NCBI RefSeq assembly: GCF_015354735.1
Contig: NZ_JACEFJ010000006.1
Location: 205,566-269,565, forward strand
Origin: Pararhodonellum marinum
Lineage (GTDB): Bacteria; Bacteroidota; Bacteroidia; Cytophagales; Cyclobacteriaceae
DNA: 64,000 nucleotides
Direction of reading: 5' to 3'
Part shown: positions 17,980 to 27,421 of the stretch, piece by piece
Position numbering within the stretch: the stretch's first letter is position 1
Layout: each line of letters starts with the position of its first letter
The notes under the pieces: model-generated
What the model saw: only the letters and a program-made list of their open reading frames with translations
The model's database searches: none
What the model was told of the DNA's origin: nothing
Position numbers and translations under genes: made by a program

Positions 17980-19026
17980 ATGATTACAACAAAAAATAAA
18001 AAAAGATACCTGGTTGCAGTAGTGGCTGCCTCAGTATTATTGACCTCATTTTCCTTTTACATTTATCAGGTAATTTTCAGCCCCAATGTATTGACTGACA
18101 AGGAAGAACCTGTATTACTCAAAATCCCCAGTCATTCCACTTTCCAGCAGGTGACTGATCTCTTGATCAAACAAGACATCATTGGGGATGTAGTGAGTTT
18201 CAGCTTTGTGGCTAAATTGATGGATTATCAGGAAAATGTGAAACCCGGGCTATATACTATCCAACCGAGGCTGACCAACCGAGAGCTTGTCAAAGTGCTC
18301 CGGTCGGGAATCCAAACGCCCCTCAACATTACTTTTAACAATGTGCGCACCAAGGAAGACTTGGCCGACAAAATCACCAAAAATCTGGAAATTTCTCAGG
18401 AACAGTTTCTTACCCTACTTCAGGACAGTGTGTACATCATGAAATTTGGTTTTGAGCCTGAGACGGTGATGAGCATGTTCATTCCCAATACGTATCAGGT
18501 ATATTGGACCACGAGTCCTGAAGCGCTTTTTGACCGGATGCATTCTGAATATCAAAAATTTTGGACCGATGATCGGAAGATCCTGGCAGGCAGATTGGGC
18601 ATGTCACAAACCGAAGTCGCTACCCTTGCCTCCATTGTACAGGCAGAAACCAATAAGTCGGATGAAAGGCCTTTGGTCGCGGGTGTTTACCTGAACCGGC
18701 TACAAAAAAACATGCCCCTCCAAGCAGATCCCACATTGGTGTTTGCCTTGGGCGATTTTAGCATCAAGCGGGTGCTGAATGTCCATAAAGAGGTTGACAG
18801 TCCTTACAATACCTACCGGTTTACCGGATTGCCTCCGGGACCCATCAATTTGCCTGAAATTTCGGCATTGGATGCGGTTTTGAATTACCAGGAACATAAT
18901 TATCTTTATTTCTGTGCAAGAGAGGATTTCTCCGGATACCACAACTTTGCCACGAACCTGACTGATCACCTGAATAATGCCAGGCGCTATCAGCAGGCTT
19001 TGAACACTGCTAAAGTTTATAAATGA
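17980..19026 (+). CDS. mltG: Endolytic murein transglycosylase MltG
   Basis: MltG cuts nascent glycan strands in the inner-membrane-facing periplasm and sets their length. The 348-residue protein has an N-terminal membrane segment (YLVAVVAASVLLTSFSFYIY), a LysM-like subdomain (LKIPSHSTFQQVTDLL), and the YceG domain with the catalytic Glu (~222) in ATLASIVQAETNKSDE and the later NTYRFTGLPPGPINLPE signature. The frame is open upstream to 17848, but the -7 box at 17941-17948 and the signal-anchor fix the start at 17980. The next gene overlaps its stop by four bases. Confidence 0.95.
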   Translation: MITTKNKKRYLVAVVAASVLLTSFSFYIYQVIFSPNVLTDKEEPVLLKIPSHSTFQQVTDLLIKQDIIGDVVSFSFVAKLMDYQENVKPGLYTIQPRLTNRELVKVLRSGIQTPLNITFNNVRTKEDLADKITKNLEISQEQFLTLLQDSVYIMKFGFEPETVMSMFIPNTYQVYWTTSPEALFDRMHSEYQKFWTDDRKILAGRLGMSQTEVATLASIVQAETNKSDERPLVAGVYLNRLQKNMPLQADPTLVFALGDFSIKRVLNVHKEVDSPYNTYRFTGLPPGPINLPEISALDAVLNYQEHNYLYFCAREDFSGYHNFATNLTDHLNNARRYQQALNTAKVYK

Positions 19027-19433
19027 TGTTTCAGGCAAGCACCAGTCTAAGGGTACGTTATGCGGAAACCGATCAGATGGGATATGTCTATTATGGACAC
19101 TATGCCATGTATTTTGAAGTCGCTAGGGTTGAAGCGCTTAGAAGTGCCGGCTATTCCTACAGGCAAATGGAAGAAGAAGGCATCATCATGCCAGTATTGG
19201 AATCCAATATCAAATACCTAAAGCCCGGGAAATACGATGAACTGTTGACCATCAAAACACAGATTAATGAAATGCCAGGCATCCGCATCAAGTTTTCCTA
19301 TGAAGTTTTCAATGAAACCAATGACTTGATTACAACAGGAACAACTACCCTGACCTTCCTCAAAAAAGAGACCCATAAACCCAGCCGGCCTCCGGCTTAT
19401 TTGATAGCCTTGCTTCAACCTTATTTCAACTAA
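19023..19433 (+). CDS. Acyl-CoA thioesterase, YbgC/FadM-type hotdog fold
   Basis: This 136-residue single hotdog domain shows the 4-hydroxybenzoyl-CoA thioesterase-type motif RYAETDQMGYVYYGHYAMYFEVAR, where the Asp (in ETDQMG) is the catalytic residue, and a LKPGKYDELLTIKT strand. Members cleave short- to medium-chain acyl-CoA; the physiological substrate is unknown here. The start overlaps the mltG stop in an ATGA, so translation is likely coupled. Two Met codons in a row (19023, 19026) are both possible. Confidence 0.9.
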   Translation: MMFQASTSLRVRYAETDQMGYVYYGHYAMYFEVARVEALRSAGYSYRQMEEEGIIMPVLESNIKYLKPGKYDELLTIKTQINEMPGIRIKFSYEVFNETNDLITTGTTTLTFLKKETHKPSRPPAYLIALLQPYFN

Positions 19434-19446
19434 AAATGAATTCATT

Positions 19447-20400
19447 TTGGTAAGAGAAAGAATCAAAAAGCAAGTTAAAATTTGGGATAAAAAAGCCCAA
19501 ATTGCGCTCCGCCACATTCATTTTGGCAATCCTGACCAGAATGTCTATGATGTAACCAAAATCTTCATACAACAAATCAAAAAGGATGAAATCAGTGAGC
19601 GAGCCAGTGCTGTGGCTTTCAATTTTACCGTTGCGCTTTTTCCCTTGATTCTGTTTTTATTGAACACCATACCCTACATCGAATTTTTTTTTCCGGAATT
19701 GACTACCGAAAACATCTTGATGTTCATCGAACAATTTATCCCTAAAAGCATCTATGAGGAAGCGGAGGCCACCATTGAGGATATTGTGGGTAAACCCAGA
19801 CAGGGGCTACTTTCCTTTGGTTTCTTTTTGGCCTTATTCCTTGCAACCAATGGCATAGTTTCTTTGATGTCCTCATTCAATGCAGTATATAAGACCAAAG
19901 AAAACAGAAGTTTCTTCATTACCCGTTTGATTGCCGTTGGCTTGATTTTAATATTGGTCTTAAGCATTTGTGCGGCGGTATTGGTCATGATTTTTGGAGG
20001 GAGATTTCTGGTTTACTTTACCGATTTGGGCCTTGTTCCCAATAATTTCTCCTATTTTCTGGTGGCTTTCCTTCGGTTTTTTGCTTTGCTTTTACTGTTT
20101 ATGATTGCTACAGCATTTATTTTCAGGTTTGCTCCCGCTGTGCACGACAAGTGGAGATTCTTCTCTGTAGGCTCTGTTACCGCCGGGTTGCTTATCACAC
20201 TGGCTTTTTACGGATTCAGCTATTACTTGAACAATTTTGCCACCTACAATAGATTATATGGCTCCATCGGTGCCATGATTGCAGTCATGCTATGGCTTTT
20301 GATCACCTCTTATATCATCCTCATTTGCTTCGAAATTAACGTAAGCTTGGATAAAGCTGCCGACAGAAAGCTTGTCACCAAGTTACAAACAGAGATTTAA
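19447..20400 (+). CDS. YihY/BrkB family inner-membrane protein
   Basis: The 317-residue protein has six membrane segments (for example FTVALFPLILFLLNTIPYI and GSIGAMIAVMLWLLITSYII) and the family motif DEISERASAVAFNFTVALFPL near residue 50. Members were once called RNase BN by mistake; their function is unclear (possible transporter or flippase). No ATG exists before the conserved region, so the start is a TTG at 19447 or an ATT just before it, which is unusual. It follows the thioesterase by 13 bases, probably in the mltG operon. Confidence 0.87.
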   Translation: MVRERIKKQVKIWDKKAQIALRHIHFGNPDQNVYDVTKIFIQQIKKDEISERASAVAFNFTVALFPLILFLLNTIPYIEFFFPELTTENILMFIEQFIPKSIYEEAEATIEDIVGKPRQGLLSFGFFLALFLATNGIVSLMSSFNAVYKTKENRSFFITRLIAVGLILILVLSICAAVLVMIFGGRFLVYFTDLGLVPNNFSYFLVAFLRFFALLLLFMIATAFIFRFAPAVHDKWRFFSVGSVTAGLLITLAFYGFSYYLNNFATYNRLYGSIGAMIAVMLWLLITSYIILICFEINVSLDKAADRKLVTKLQTEI

Positions 20401-20535
20401 GAGGTTGCAAATCCTACATTGGATGTCTTAAGTGATTTTTCTAATGAAAATCTGCATGGATGTAATGGCGGATTTAAATTCATATTCTTTCAATCATTAG
20501 TTTCTTAAAACGATAGGGGCCAAGCCAATAATCCT

Positions 20536-20543
20536 TATTTTTG
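20536..20543 (+). promoter_or_regulatory. -7 promoter box for pta
   Basis: TATTTTTG, an exact TAnnTTTG match, 20 bases before the pta ATG in a 163-base intergenic gap. Confidence 0.55.
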
Positions 20544-20563
20544 TTGGAAGCAACCTTTTTAGA

Positions 20564-22660
20564 ATGAAATCCAACAAGAATATTTTCATCGCCACCTCCG
20601 AACCCTTCAGTGGAAAATCAGTAGTCGCCCTTGGTTTGGTGGACATGTTGATGTCCAAAGCCCAAAAAATCGGTTATTTCAAACCCATCATCAGGCACCA
20701 TCCAAACCAAAAAAAAGACGGGCATATTGAAACGCTGATCCATCATTTTCAGCTTCCGCTGCTTTATGAAGACACCTATGCTTACACCAGTGACGAGGCC
20801 AATATGATGGTGGAAACAGGGCGTCAGGAAGAGATTATTGATGCCATCATCGGTAAATTCAAGTCTAAAGAATCCAAGTATGATTTCACCATCATAGAGG
20901 GTAGTGATTTCTTAGGAGAAGGTACTGCTTTTGAGTTTGATGCCAACCTTACCATTGCCAAAAATCTCGGCTCTCCTGTCATTATTGTGATCCGGGGAGA
21001 CAACAAAACAGTTTCCCAAATCACCCTGAATGCCATAGTTACTTTGAGAAATTTTCTGCAAAGAAAAATCAAAGTGCTTGCCGTGGTAGTGAACAAGGTG
21101 GATCCGGCCCAGGTAAAGGAAGTTCAGGAAAACCTCAAGCCCCAATTAAAAAAAGATACATTACTTGCCATAATACCTGCCATTCAGGAACTTAAAAGCC
21201 CTACCATGTTGGAGGTAAAAAAGCACCTTGATGCAAAGATGCTCTTTGGAGAAGAGTTTCTTAAAAACCGGGTGGATCATTTTATTTTTGGCGCCATGCA
21301 AGTATCTAATTTTTTGACCCATCTAAAGCCCAATGTGCTGATCGTCACCCCTGGAGACAGGGCAGATATCATCATGAGTTCCCTCCAAGCCAATCTTTCA
21401 AAAAATTATCCCAAAATAGCCGGATTGGTGCTGTCAGGAGGATTTCAGCCTGCGGAGTCTGTCATCCAACTCATTGAAGGATTGGACACTTTGGTTCCTA
21501 TCATGATGGTGGAAGACGGTTCTTTCTTTGCTGCCACCAAGGTGGCGGATATACATTCCAAAATCACTCCAGACAATCCAGAAAAAATCCATTCTGCCAT
21601 CCATGCATTTAGAAAATATGTGGATGTGGAAGCATTAGATAAGCAACTGGCCACTTTCAAATCAGAGACCCTGACGCCAAGGATGTTCCAATACCAGTTG
21701 GTCACTTGGGCCAAGACCAAAAAGAAACATATTGTATTGCCGGAAGGAAAGGATGAAAGAATTCTAAGAGCAGCAGAAAGGCTGATCAAACAGGGCATCG
21801 TAAAAATCACACTTCTGGGGAATGTGGAAGAGATACAGACGCAAATCAACCGTTTGGGGCTGCAGCTGGACAAAGAAAACCATCAAATCATCAATCCACT
21901 GGACTCTTTTCATTTTGAGGCTTATGCCAACGCCCTTTTTGAACTTCGAAAAGGCAAAAATGTGCCCCTTCAGGTAGCCAAAGACCTGATGACAGATGTA
22001 AGTTATTTCGGTACGATGATGGTATACCAAGGCCATGCTGATGGGATGGTTTCCGGTGCTGTTCATACGACTGCACATACCATCAGGCCTGCCCTACAAT
22101 TTGTCAAGACCAAACCGGGTGTCTCTTTGGTTTCCTCAGTATTTTTCATGTGTTTGGCAGACCGGGTGATGGTATTCGGGGACTGTGCCATCAATGTGGA
22201 TCCCACTGCGGAGGAATTGTCTGAGATAGCGATCTCTTCAGCTGATACCAGTCAGAAATTTGGCATAGAACCCAGAGTGGCCATGCTGTCCTATTCCTCG
22301 GGGAGTTCAGGCACCGGGGCAGAGGTGGAAAAAGTCAGGCTTGCCACTGAAATGGTCAAGTCAAAAAGACCGGATATCCTGGTAGAAGGTCCCATACAGT
22401 ACGATGCCGCTGTCGATCCCGAGACCGGAAGACAAAAAATGCCGGACTCAGAAGTTGCAGGCCAAGCTTCCGTATTGATCTTTCCGGACCTGAACACAGG
22501 AAACAATACTTATAAGGCGGTGCAACGGGAAACAGGGGCCATCGCCATCGGCCCCATGCTGCAGGGTCTTAACAAACCCGTCAATGACCTGAGTAGGGGT
22601 TGTACAGTGGATGATATTTTCAATACGGTTGTCATTACAGCGATTCAGGCTCAAGGATAA
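20564..22660 (+). CDS. pta: Phosphate acetyltransferase, long form
   Basis: Pta converts acetyl-CoA and phosphate to acetyl phosphate. The 698-residue protein is the long type: an N-terminal P-loop NTPase-like (BioD-like) domain with SEPFSGKSVVALGL at ~11-24, a DRTGG regulatory domain (about 215-330), and the C-terminal PTA_PTB catalytic domain (about 370-698) with KHIVLPEGKDERILRAAERL, DGMVSGAVHTTAHTIRPA and the late SYSSGSSGTGAEVEKV and LNTGNNTYKAVQRE motifs. ackA follows 130 bases later, completing the acetate overflow pathway. Confidence 0.96.
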   Translation: MKSNKNIFIATSEPFSGKSVVALGLVDMLMSKAQKIGYFKPIIRHHPNQKKDGHIETLIHHFQLPLLYEDTYAYTSDEANMMVETGRQEEIIDAIIGKFKSKESKYDFTIIEGSDFLGEGTAFEFDANLTIAKNLGSPVIIVIRGDNKTVSQITLNAIVTLRNFLQRKIKVLAVVVNKVDPAQVKEVQENLKPQLKKDTLLAIIPAIQELKSPTMLEVKKHLDAKMLFGEEFLKNRVDHFIFGAMQVSNFLTHLKPNVLIVTPGDRADIIMSSLQANLSKNYPKIAGLVLSGGFQPAESVIQLIEGLDTLVPIMMVEDGSFFAATKVADIHSKITPDNPEKIHSAIHAFRKYVDVEALDKQLATFKSETLTPRMFQYQLVTWAKTKKKHIVLPEGKDERILRAAERLIKQGIVKITLLGNVEEIQTQINRLGLQLDKENHQIINPLDSFHFEAYANALFELRKGKNVPLQVAKDLMTDVSYFGTMMVYQGHADGMVSGAVHTTAHTIRPALQFVKTKPGVSLVSSVFFMCLADRVMVFGDCAINVDPTAEELSEIAISSADTSQKFGIEPRVAMLSYSSGSSGTGAEVEKVRLATEMVKSKRPDILVEGPIQYDAAVDPETGRQKMPDSEVAGQASVLIFPDLNTGNNTYKAVQRETGAIAIGPMLQGLNKPVNDLSRGCTVDDIFNTVVITAIQAQG

Positions 22661-22663
22661 TAT

Positions 22664-22730
22664 GGATTTACGATGTACGATGTACGATTTACGATTTACG
22701 AATTGGGAATTACGAATTGGGAATTAGGAT
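22664..22730. repeat. Short direct repeats between pta and ackA
   Basis: Five near-identical 6-8-base units of TACGAT followed by T, G or A run in a row, then AATTGGGAATTA is repeated twice (TACGAATTGGGAAT-TACGAATTGGGAAT). It carries no open frame and no hairpin of note. Such simple repeats may shift in length between strains. Confidence 0.75.
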
Positions 22731-22790
22731 TAAGGGGGTGTGGTTTTCAAGGCTTATTTTACAATTTCAAAACCAAGTAAACATTAAATA

Positions 22791-24002
22791 ATGAAAATTC
22801 TGGTCTTAAATTCGGGGAGCAGTTCGCTGAAATACCAATTGTTTGATCTACCGGAGGAGGCTCCTTTGTGCAGTGGAATGGTAGACCGGATCGGTTTGGA
22901 AAAATCGAGCTTGGTGCATAAAACTTACCTTGACACGGGCGAAAAAAAACATCAATCAGAACAGGCAATCCCTGACCACAAGGCTGCCCTGTTGGTTGTT
23001 ACTGAACTGCTTTTGGATCCTGAAAAGGGAGTGCTAAATACGAGGGGGGAAGTAATGGCCATTGGTCATAGAGTAGTGCATGGTGGGGAGGAATTTTCTG
23101 TCACCACCCTGATCAATGATGCGGTAAAGCAAAAAATCCAAGATCTTACCACCTTGGCCCCTTTACACAATCCACCCAACCTGTTGGGGATTAATGAAGC
23201 CCAGAGAATTTTCCCTGAGGCCAAACAGGTTGCTGTTTTTGACACGGCATTTCACCAAAGCATGCCCCAAAAAGCTTACCGCTTTGCCATTCCCCAGCAT
23301 CTTTATGCCAATTTGGGTATCAGAGCATATGGATTTCATGGTACGAGCCACCAATATGTATCACGTATAGCGGGAAAATACCTTGATAATCCCAAAGCCA
23401 AAATGATCACCATCCACCTGGGCAACGGCTGCAGCATGACGGCAGTCCAATCCGGGAAATCGATTGACCACAGCATGGGTTTGGGGCCTTTGGGAGGCTT
23501 GGTGATGGGCACCCGATGTGGGGACCTGGATCCTTCGATCATCTTTCATCTCATTCAGGAGAGAGGATTTTCTGCCAAAGAAGTAAATGAACTGCTCAAT
23601 AAAAAGTCAGGTCTTCAAGGCCTATGTGGCCACAGTGACATGCGGGATGTGAAAAAAGCCATGGCCCAAGGAGATGCTGCAGCCAAACTCGCCTATGAAC
23701 TCTATGCCTATCGCATCAAAAAATACATTGGCGCCTACACCGCTGTGATGAATGGGTTGGATGCCTTGGTTTTCACTGCAGGAGTGGGCGAAAATGATGC
23801 AGACATGCGGGCTTTGGTATGCGAGGACATGGACTTTTACGGTTTGGAACTCGATCCGGAAAAAAACAAAGTCAGCAATGCACAGGTAAGGGAAGTAAAC
23901 CACATAGATTCGAAAACCAAGATCCTGGTCATTCCTACCAACGAGGAACTGGAAATCGGGAGGCAGGTATATGAATTGGTTTCTAGAAACCAAAGGGCTT
24001 GA
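22791..24002 (+). CDS. ackA: Acetate kinase
   Basis: AckA makes ATP from acetyl phosphate and ADP. The 403-residue protein has the ASKHA kinase motifs in order: MKILVLNSGSSSLKYQLF at the start, GHRVVHGGEEF (~87), the GFHGTSHQYVS segment with the catalytic His (~182), MITIHLGNGCSMTAV (~205), the DHSMGLGPLGGLVMGTR loop and the C-terminal FTAGVGENDADMR. It is co-directional with pta. Confidence 0.97.
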   Translation: MKILVLNSGSSSLKYQLFDLPEEAPLCSGMVDRIGLEKSSLVHKTYLDTGEKKHQSEQAIPDHKAALLVVTELLLDPEKGVLNTRGEVMAIGHRVVHGGEEFSVTTLINDAVKQKIQDLTTLAPLHNPPNLLGINEAQRIFPEAKQVAVFDTAFHQSMPQKAYRFAIPQHLYANLGIRAYGFHGTSHQYVSRIAGKYLDNPKAKMITIHLGNGCSMTAVQSGKSIDHSMGLGPLGGLVMGTRCGDLDPSIIFHLIQERGFSAKEVNELLNKKSGLQGLCGHSDMRDVKKAMAQGDAAAKLAYELYAYRIKKYIGAYTAVMNGLDALVFTAGVGENDADMRALVCEDMDFYGLELDPEKNKVSNAQVREVNHIDSKTKILVIPTNEELEIGRQVYELVSRNQRA

Positions 24003-24107
24003 TTTGTTGATACGATTACCTTTTTTCCTTGTACCTCCAGACGGAAGACAGATGACCCAAGTTGTGAACCATAATGAGTTTTGTATTTTTAAAAAAATCA
24101 ATACACC

Positions 24108-24830
24108 ATGAACCAAGCAGAGCGTTTTATCCAGGCTTTTAACCAAATTGAAAACCACCTTCGCCGGAACAAGGATTCCAAGACCTACCTGAGTTTTTTT
24201 ACCATGGTGGATGATGCCAGCTATCAGGATCCGATGATCCGGCAATATCGGGATGAATTGAGGTTGTTTGGTAACCTGCGCAATGCCATCATCCATTCGG
24301 AGAGAAAAGAAGGCCGACCCGTGGCAGATCCAAGGGAAGATGTGGTCAGGGAAATAGAGAAAATCGCCAAGATGTTGCTTGAACCTCCACTGGTCAGTGA
24401 GTATTTTTTAAGTCCGGTCTTCAGTATCACTCCTGAGGACAAGGTACTCGATGTCCTACAGACCATGATCGAGAAAGACTACAGTCAAGCCCCCATACTC
24501 AAAGAGGATTTTATCATTGGCTTGATGGATTTTGAAGCCATCGCCCGTTGGGTGGGAGCCATTCATCAGGAAGAAATAGTAACACCTGACCTGGAATCTT
24601 CCACCATCGCAAACTTATTGGGCAGCATCTCCCGGCTCAAAAATTTTCGGGTCATCAAAAAAGACACGGATTTTGTGACCGCGAGAGAATGTTTTGTGGA
24701 TAGTTTGGGCACGCCGAATATAGTGATTGCCTTGATTATCACTGAAAACGGCAGAAGGGATGAATCCCCTATTGGTATTATTACCTTAAGTGAAGACCTG
24801 GAAAAAATAATCGGGGAATTGAGAAAATAG
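24108..24830 (+). CDS. CBS-domain protein
   Basis: The 240-residue cytoplasmic protein has a helical N-terminal part (about 1-95) with FGNLRNAIIHSERKEGRPVADP, similar to the HEPN-like or swapped helical region of some CBS proteins, then a CBS pair (about 100-235: SPVFSITPEDKVLDVLQTMI, QAPILKEDFIIGLMD, and IGIITLSEDLEKIIGEL). CBS pairs bind adenine nucleotides and regulate a partner. Which partner is unknown; it follows ackA by 105 bases and converges with the response regulator gene. Confidence 0.82.
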   Translation: MNQAERFIQAFNQIENHLRRNKDSKTYLSFFTMVDDASYQDPMIRQYRDELRLFGNLRNAIIHSERKEGRPVADPREDVVREIEKIAKMLLEPPLVSEYFLSPVFSITPEDKVLDVLQTMIEKDYSQAPILKEDFIIGLMDFEAIARWVGAIHQEEIVTPDLESSTIANLLGSISRLKNFRVIKKDTDFVTARECFVDSLGTPNIVIALIITENGRRDESPIGIITLSEDLEKIIGELRK

Positions 24831-24849
24831 TGTTAAGGTTTACCAAATT

Positions 24850-25497
24850 TTAGCCTTCACCAATCAAGCCTTTTTCCATCGCGATCCTGATCAGTCCTAC
24901 ACTGTTTTTTGCCCCTAACTTACTCAGGAGGTTCATTCGGTGGGTCTCAACAGTTTTTGTGCTGATAAATAACTTATCCGCTATTTCCTGCGTGGTCAAT
25001 TCCTGAGCAATGGCCGAAAGGACTTCCAATTCTCTCCTGGTTAATTTTGGAAAAAAGGGATCCCTGGTTTTTTTTCCCATCAATTGATCCAACATCTTGG
25101 ATTTTAGCTGTGGCTGCAAAAAATCCTCCCCAGCCAAAACCGCTTTCATGGCTGTGATCAGTTCAAGTCTATGGGTGTTTTTCAACAGGTAACCATGGGC
25201 TCCCTGGGCTAACATTTTCTTCACAAATGAGGTGTCCTCATGATTGCTGAGGGCCAAAATCTTCAAATCAGGCAAGAGTCTGATCAGAGGCTTACACAAT
25301 TCAATCCCATTGGTATCGGGCAGATTGATATCCAAAAGCAATACATCCGGTGCATCCTTTTTGATGTTTTCCAGCGTTTCGCTGGCATTGGCATAGCTTC
25401 CGACGATCAGGAGCTCTGGCATTTCCTCTAGCATGGCTGCTATGCCACTTCTGATAAGTGAGTGATCATCTGTGATGGCCAATCTAATCATCTTCAT
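24850..25497 (-). CDS. NarL/LuxR-type response regulator
   Basis: The 215-residue protein has a receiver domain (about 1-125) with acidic residues ITDDHS and phospho-acceptor Asp in VLLLDINLPDTNG, the conserved switch Lys in GYLLKNTH, and a C-terminal LuxR helix-turn-helix (LTRRELEVLSAIAQELTTQEIADKLFISTKTVETHRMNLLSKLG). The start is taken at the ATG at 25497, which overlaps the kinase stop by 14 bases; an ATG at 25491 is equally possible, while the longer frame to 25542 would extend further into the kinase gene. It is the last gene of the four-gene unit and the cognate partner of the kinase upstream. Confidence 0.92.
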   Translation of the reverse strand: MKMIRLAITDDHSLIRSGIAAMLEEMPELLIVGSYANASETLENIKKDAPDVLLLDINLPDTNGIELCKPLIRLLPDLKILALSNHEDTSFVKKMLAQGAHGYLLKNTHRLELITAMKAVLAGEDFLQPQLKSKMLDQLMGKKTRDPFFPKLTRRELEVLSAIAQELTTQEIADKLFISTKTVETHRMNLLSKLGAKNSVGLIRIAMEKGLIGEG

Positions 25498-27394
25498 TTT
25501 CTTTTGGTTGACATTCGATGACAAATGAACTGCCTTTTTCATCGGAATGGATATCCAATGTTCCTTCGAGATAATCTACTCTTGAACGGATGTTTTGAAG
25601 CCCGATTCCTTCATGATCTATGGAAGGGTCAAATCCTATACCATCATCCTCCACAGTAAGCTGAATCTGATTGCCATAACAGCTGATCTGAACGGTTATC
25701 TCCTTGGCTTGGGCATGTTTGATGGCATTGTTAACCAACTCTTGAGCAATTCTAAGTAAATTCAACTCGGTATTTTTTGACAATGCGTCACATGCGCCTA
25801 TGTGTTGAAAAATAATTTCTGCTTCCTGTACCTCATTCATTTTTCTACAATAATCCTGAATGGCCTCTACCAAACTGAATTTTTCCAAACTAGGTGGCAC
25901 CAAGTTGTGTGACAGAGCCCTCACTTGTTCACAGGACTTGTCTATCATCAGCACAGCCTCCTGTAAGATCCTGTTGTTTTTTTCCAAAAGCCCTGTCAAC
26001 ATGAATTTTACCGCAGAAAGGTCACCGTTTACTCCGTCGTGCAGCTCTTTCGAAATCCTGAGCCGTTCTTTTTCTTCTCCTTTGATCAGGGACTCCAGGG
26101 TCTTTATTTGGTGCTCCCGCTTTAAGTTTAAAATTTCTTGATTTTTCTTTTTTTGCCTTAGCCGCAGCAGATACCACAAAAGCATTGCCGTCAGGAAAAA
26201 TCCCAAAACCAAAAACGTTAACAGCTGATTTTGATTTTTCTTTTTTAGTAATTGAAAATTGGCCTGATCTAAACTGACCCGGTTTTGAAGCAACTCTTTG
26301 TCTTTCACCTCAGAGGCAAATTTCCGCTCCAATTCGTTGACTTTCCATCGTTGGTTTTGGTTCATCATGCTGTCGTAATACAGCTCATAGGCCTCCAGAT
26401 AACTCAGGGCCTCAGCAAACTGACCTTTCTTTTTATACAGTTCAAAAAGTCCTTTGTAAGCGCTGATCAGGTATTCTTTGGCTTGGACATCCCTAGCATA
26501 TTGCTCAGCCAAATTCAGTTGCGTGGCAGCTGCATCCAACCTTCCTTCTTCCAGGTGAACCTTCCCTACAAAATAATGGGCGGCGGAAAGGTAATAGGGA
26601 TTTCCCAATTCAATGGCCTTCTGCAGAGAAACTTTGGCTGGGGCTGAGGCTTTATCAAATTCTTTCTTCTCTAAGGCCAACTCTACCTGAGCAAAGGCAT
26701 GTTGGAGGTCCAAAAAAGGAAAGTTTAAATGGTGGGCCAATTCTGTCAAACTGTCCAAATAAATTTCTGCCAAACCCAATTGCTGGTCCCTTAAGAGTAC
26801 TGAGGATATACCCTGAAAGGCAAAAGCCATATCCAGACTGTCACCCAACACTTTGCTTATCTCCAAAGCCTTGTTGAAGTAGAATTTGGCTTGGTCCAAT
26901 TGATAGATATCATTGAAAATATTGGCCAAATTCCCATAGCTGGTTGCCAGGCTTTTCAAATCTTGGATGTCCTCAAGAAATGAAATCCCTAATAGGTAAT
27001 CATCCACTGCCTTCCCATAATTTCCCTGGTATTGGCTAAGATTTCCGGAATTGATATATACCGAGGCGATTCCCTTTTTGTACGCTATCGCATCGAAAAA
27101 AGGCAAAGCTTGTTGGTAAAAAAAGTTTGCGGAGTCATAATGCAAAACATCACTCCATACCATGCCTTGGTATAGCCATGCCCGTCCCATACCCAAGGTA
27201 TCTTCCAGACTTTCCGCCAAAACAAAGGCACTTCGGTAGCGTGACAAGGCACTATCGCTGTTTTGGGTCTCCCAGTACAAGCCTTCATCAAATAGCCGTT
27301 GCAATGCTTCTGAATGCTCATGCTGACCCATGACCTCATGGATGAAACCAGAACCGAATAGTAGCATCACTATGCAATTCAAAAACCTCCTCAT
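25484..27394 (-). CDS. TPR sensor histidine kinase, HisKA_3 (NarX/DesK-type)
   Basis: The 636-residue protein has a signal peptide (MRRFLNCIVMLLFGSGFIHE), a periplasmic region of TPR repeats (about 30-340, for example ASVYINSGNLSQYQGNYGKA and ATSYGNLANIFNDIYQLDQA), a coiled coil, one membrane segment (QLLTFLVLGFFLTAMLLWYLL, ~395-415), the HisKA_3 box RISKELHDGVNGDLSAVKF with the phospho-His, and a HATPase_c domain with NNAIKHA and DDGIGFD. It is translationally coupled to the response regulator and lies 27 bases after the subtilisin-like gene, so a peptide or protein signal made or destroyed by that protein is possible (inference). Confidence 0.92.
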   Translation of the reverse strand: MRRFLNCIVMLLFGSGFIHEVMGQHEHSEALQRLFDEGLYWETQNSDSALSRYRSAFVLAESLEDTLGMGRAWLYQGMVWSDVLHYDSANFFYQQALPFFDAIAYKKGIASVYINSGNLSQYQGNYGKAVDDYLLGISFLEDIQDLKSLATSYGNLANIFNDIYQLDQAKFYFNKALEISKVLGDSLDMAFAFQGISSVLLRDQQLGLAEIYLDSLTELAHHLNFPFLDLQHAFAQVELALEKKEFDKASAPAKVSLQKAIELGNPYYLSAAHYFVGKVHLEEGRLDAAATQLNLAEQYARDVQAKEYLISAYKGLFELYKKKGQFAEALSYLEAYELYYDSMMNQNQRWKVNELERKFASEVKDKELLQNRVSLDQANFQLLKKKNQNQLLTFLVLGFFLTAMLLWYLLRLRQKKKNQEILNLKREHQIKTLESLIKGEEKERLRISKELHDGVNGDLSAVKFMLTGLLEKNNRILQEAVLMIDKSCEQVRALSHNLVPPSLEKFSLVEAIQDYCRKMNEVQEAEIIFQHIGACDALSKNTELNLLRIAQELVNNAIKHAQAKEITVQISCYGNQIQLTVEDDGIGFDPSIDHEGIGLQNIRSRVDYLEGTLDIHSDEKGSSFVIECQPKENEDD

Positions 27395-27421
27395 CGAATG
27401 AAATTGTTTTAAGGACTTAAA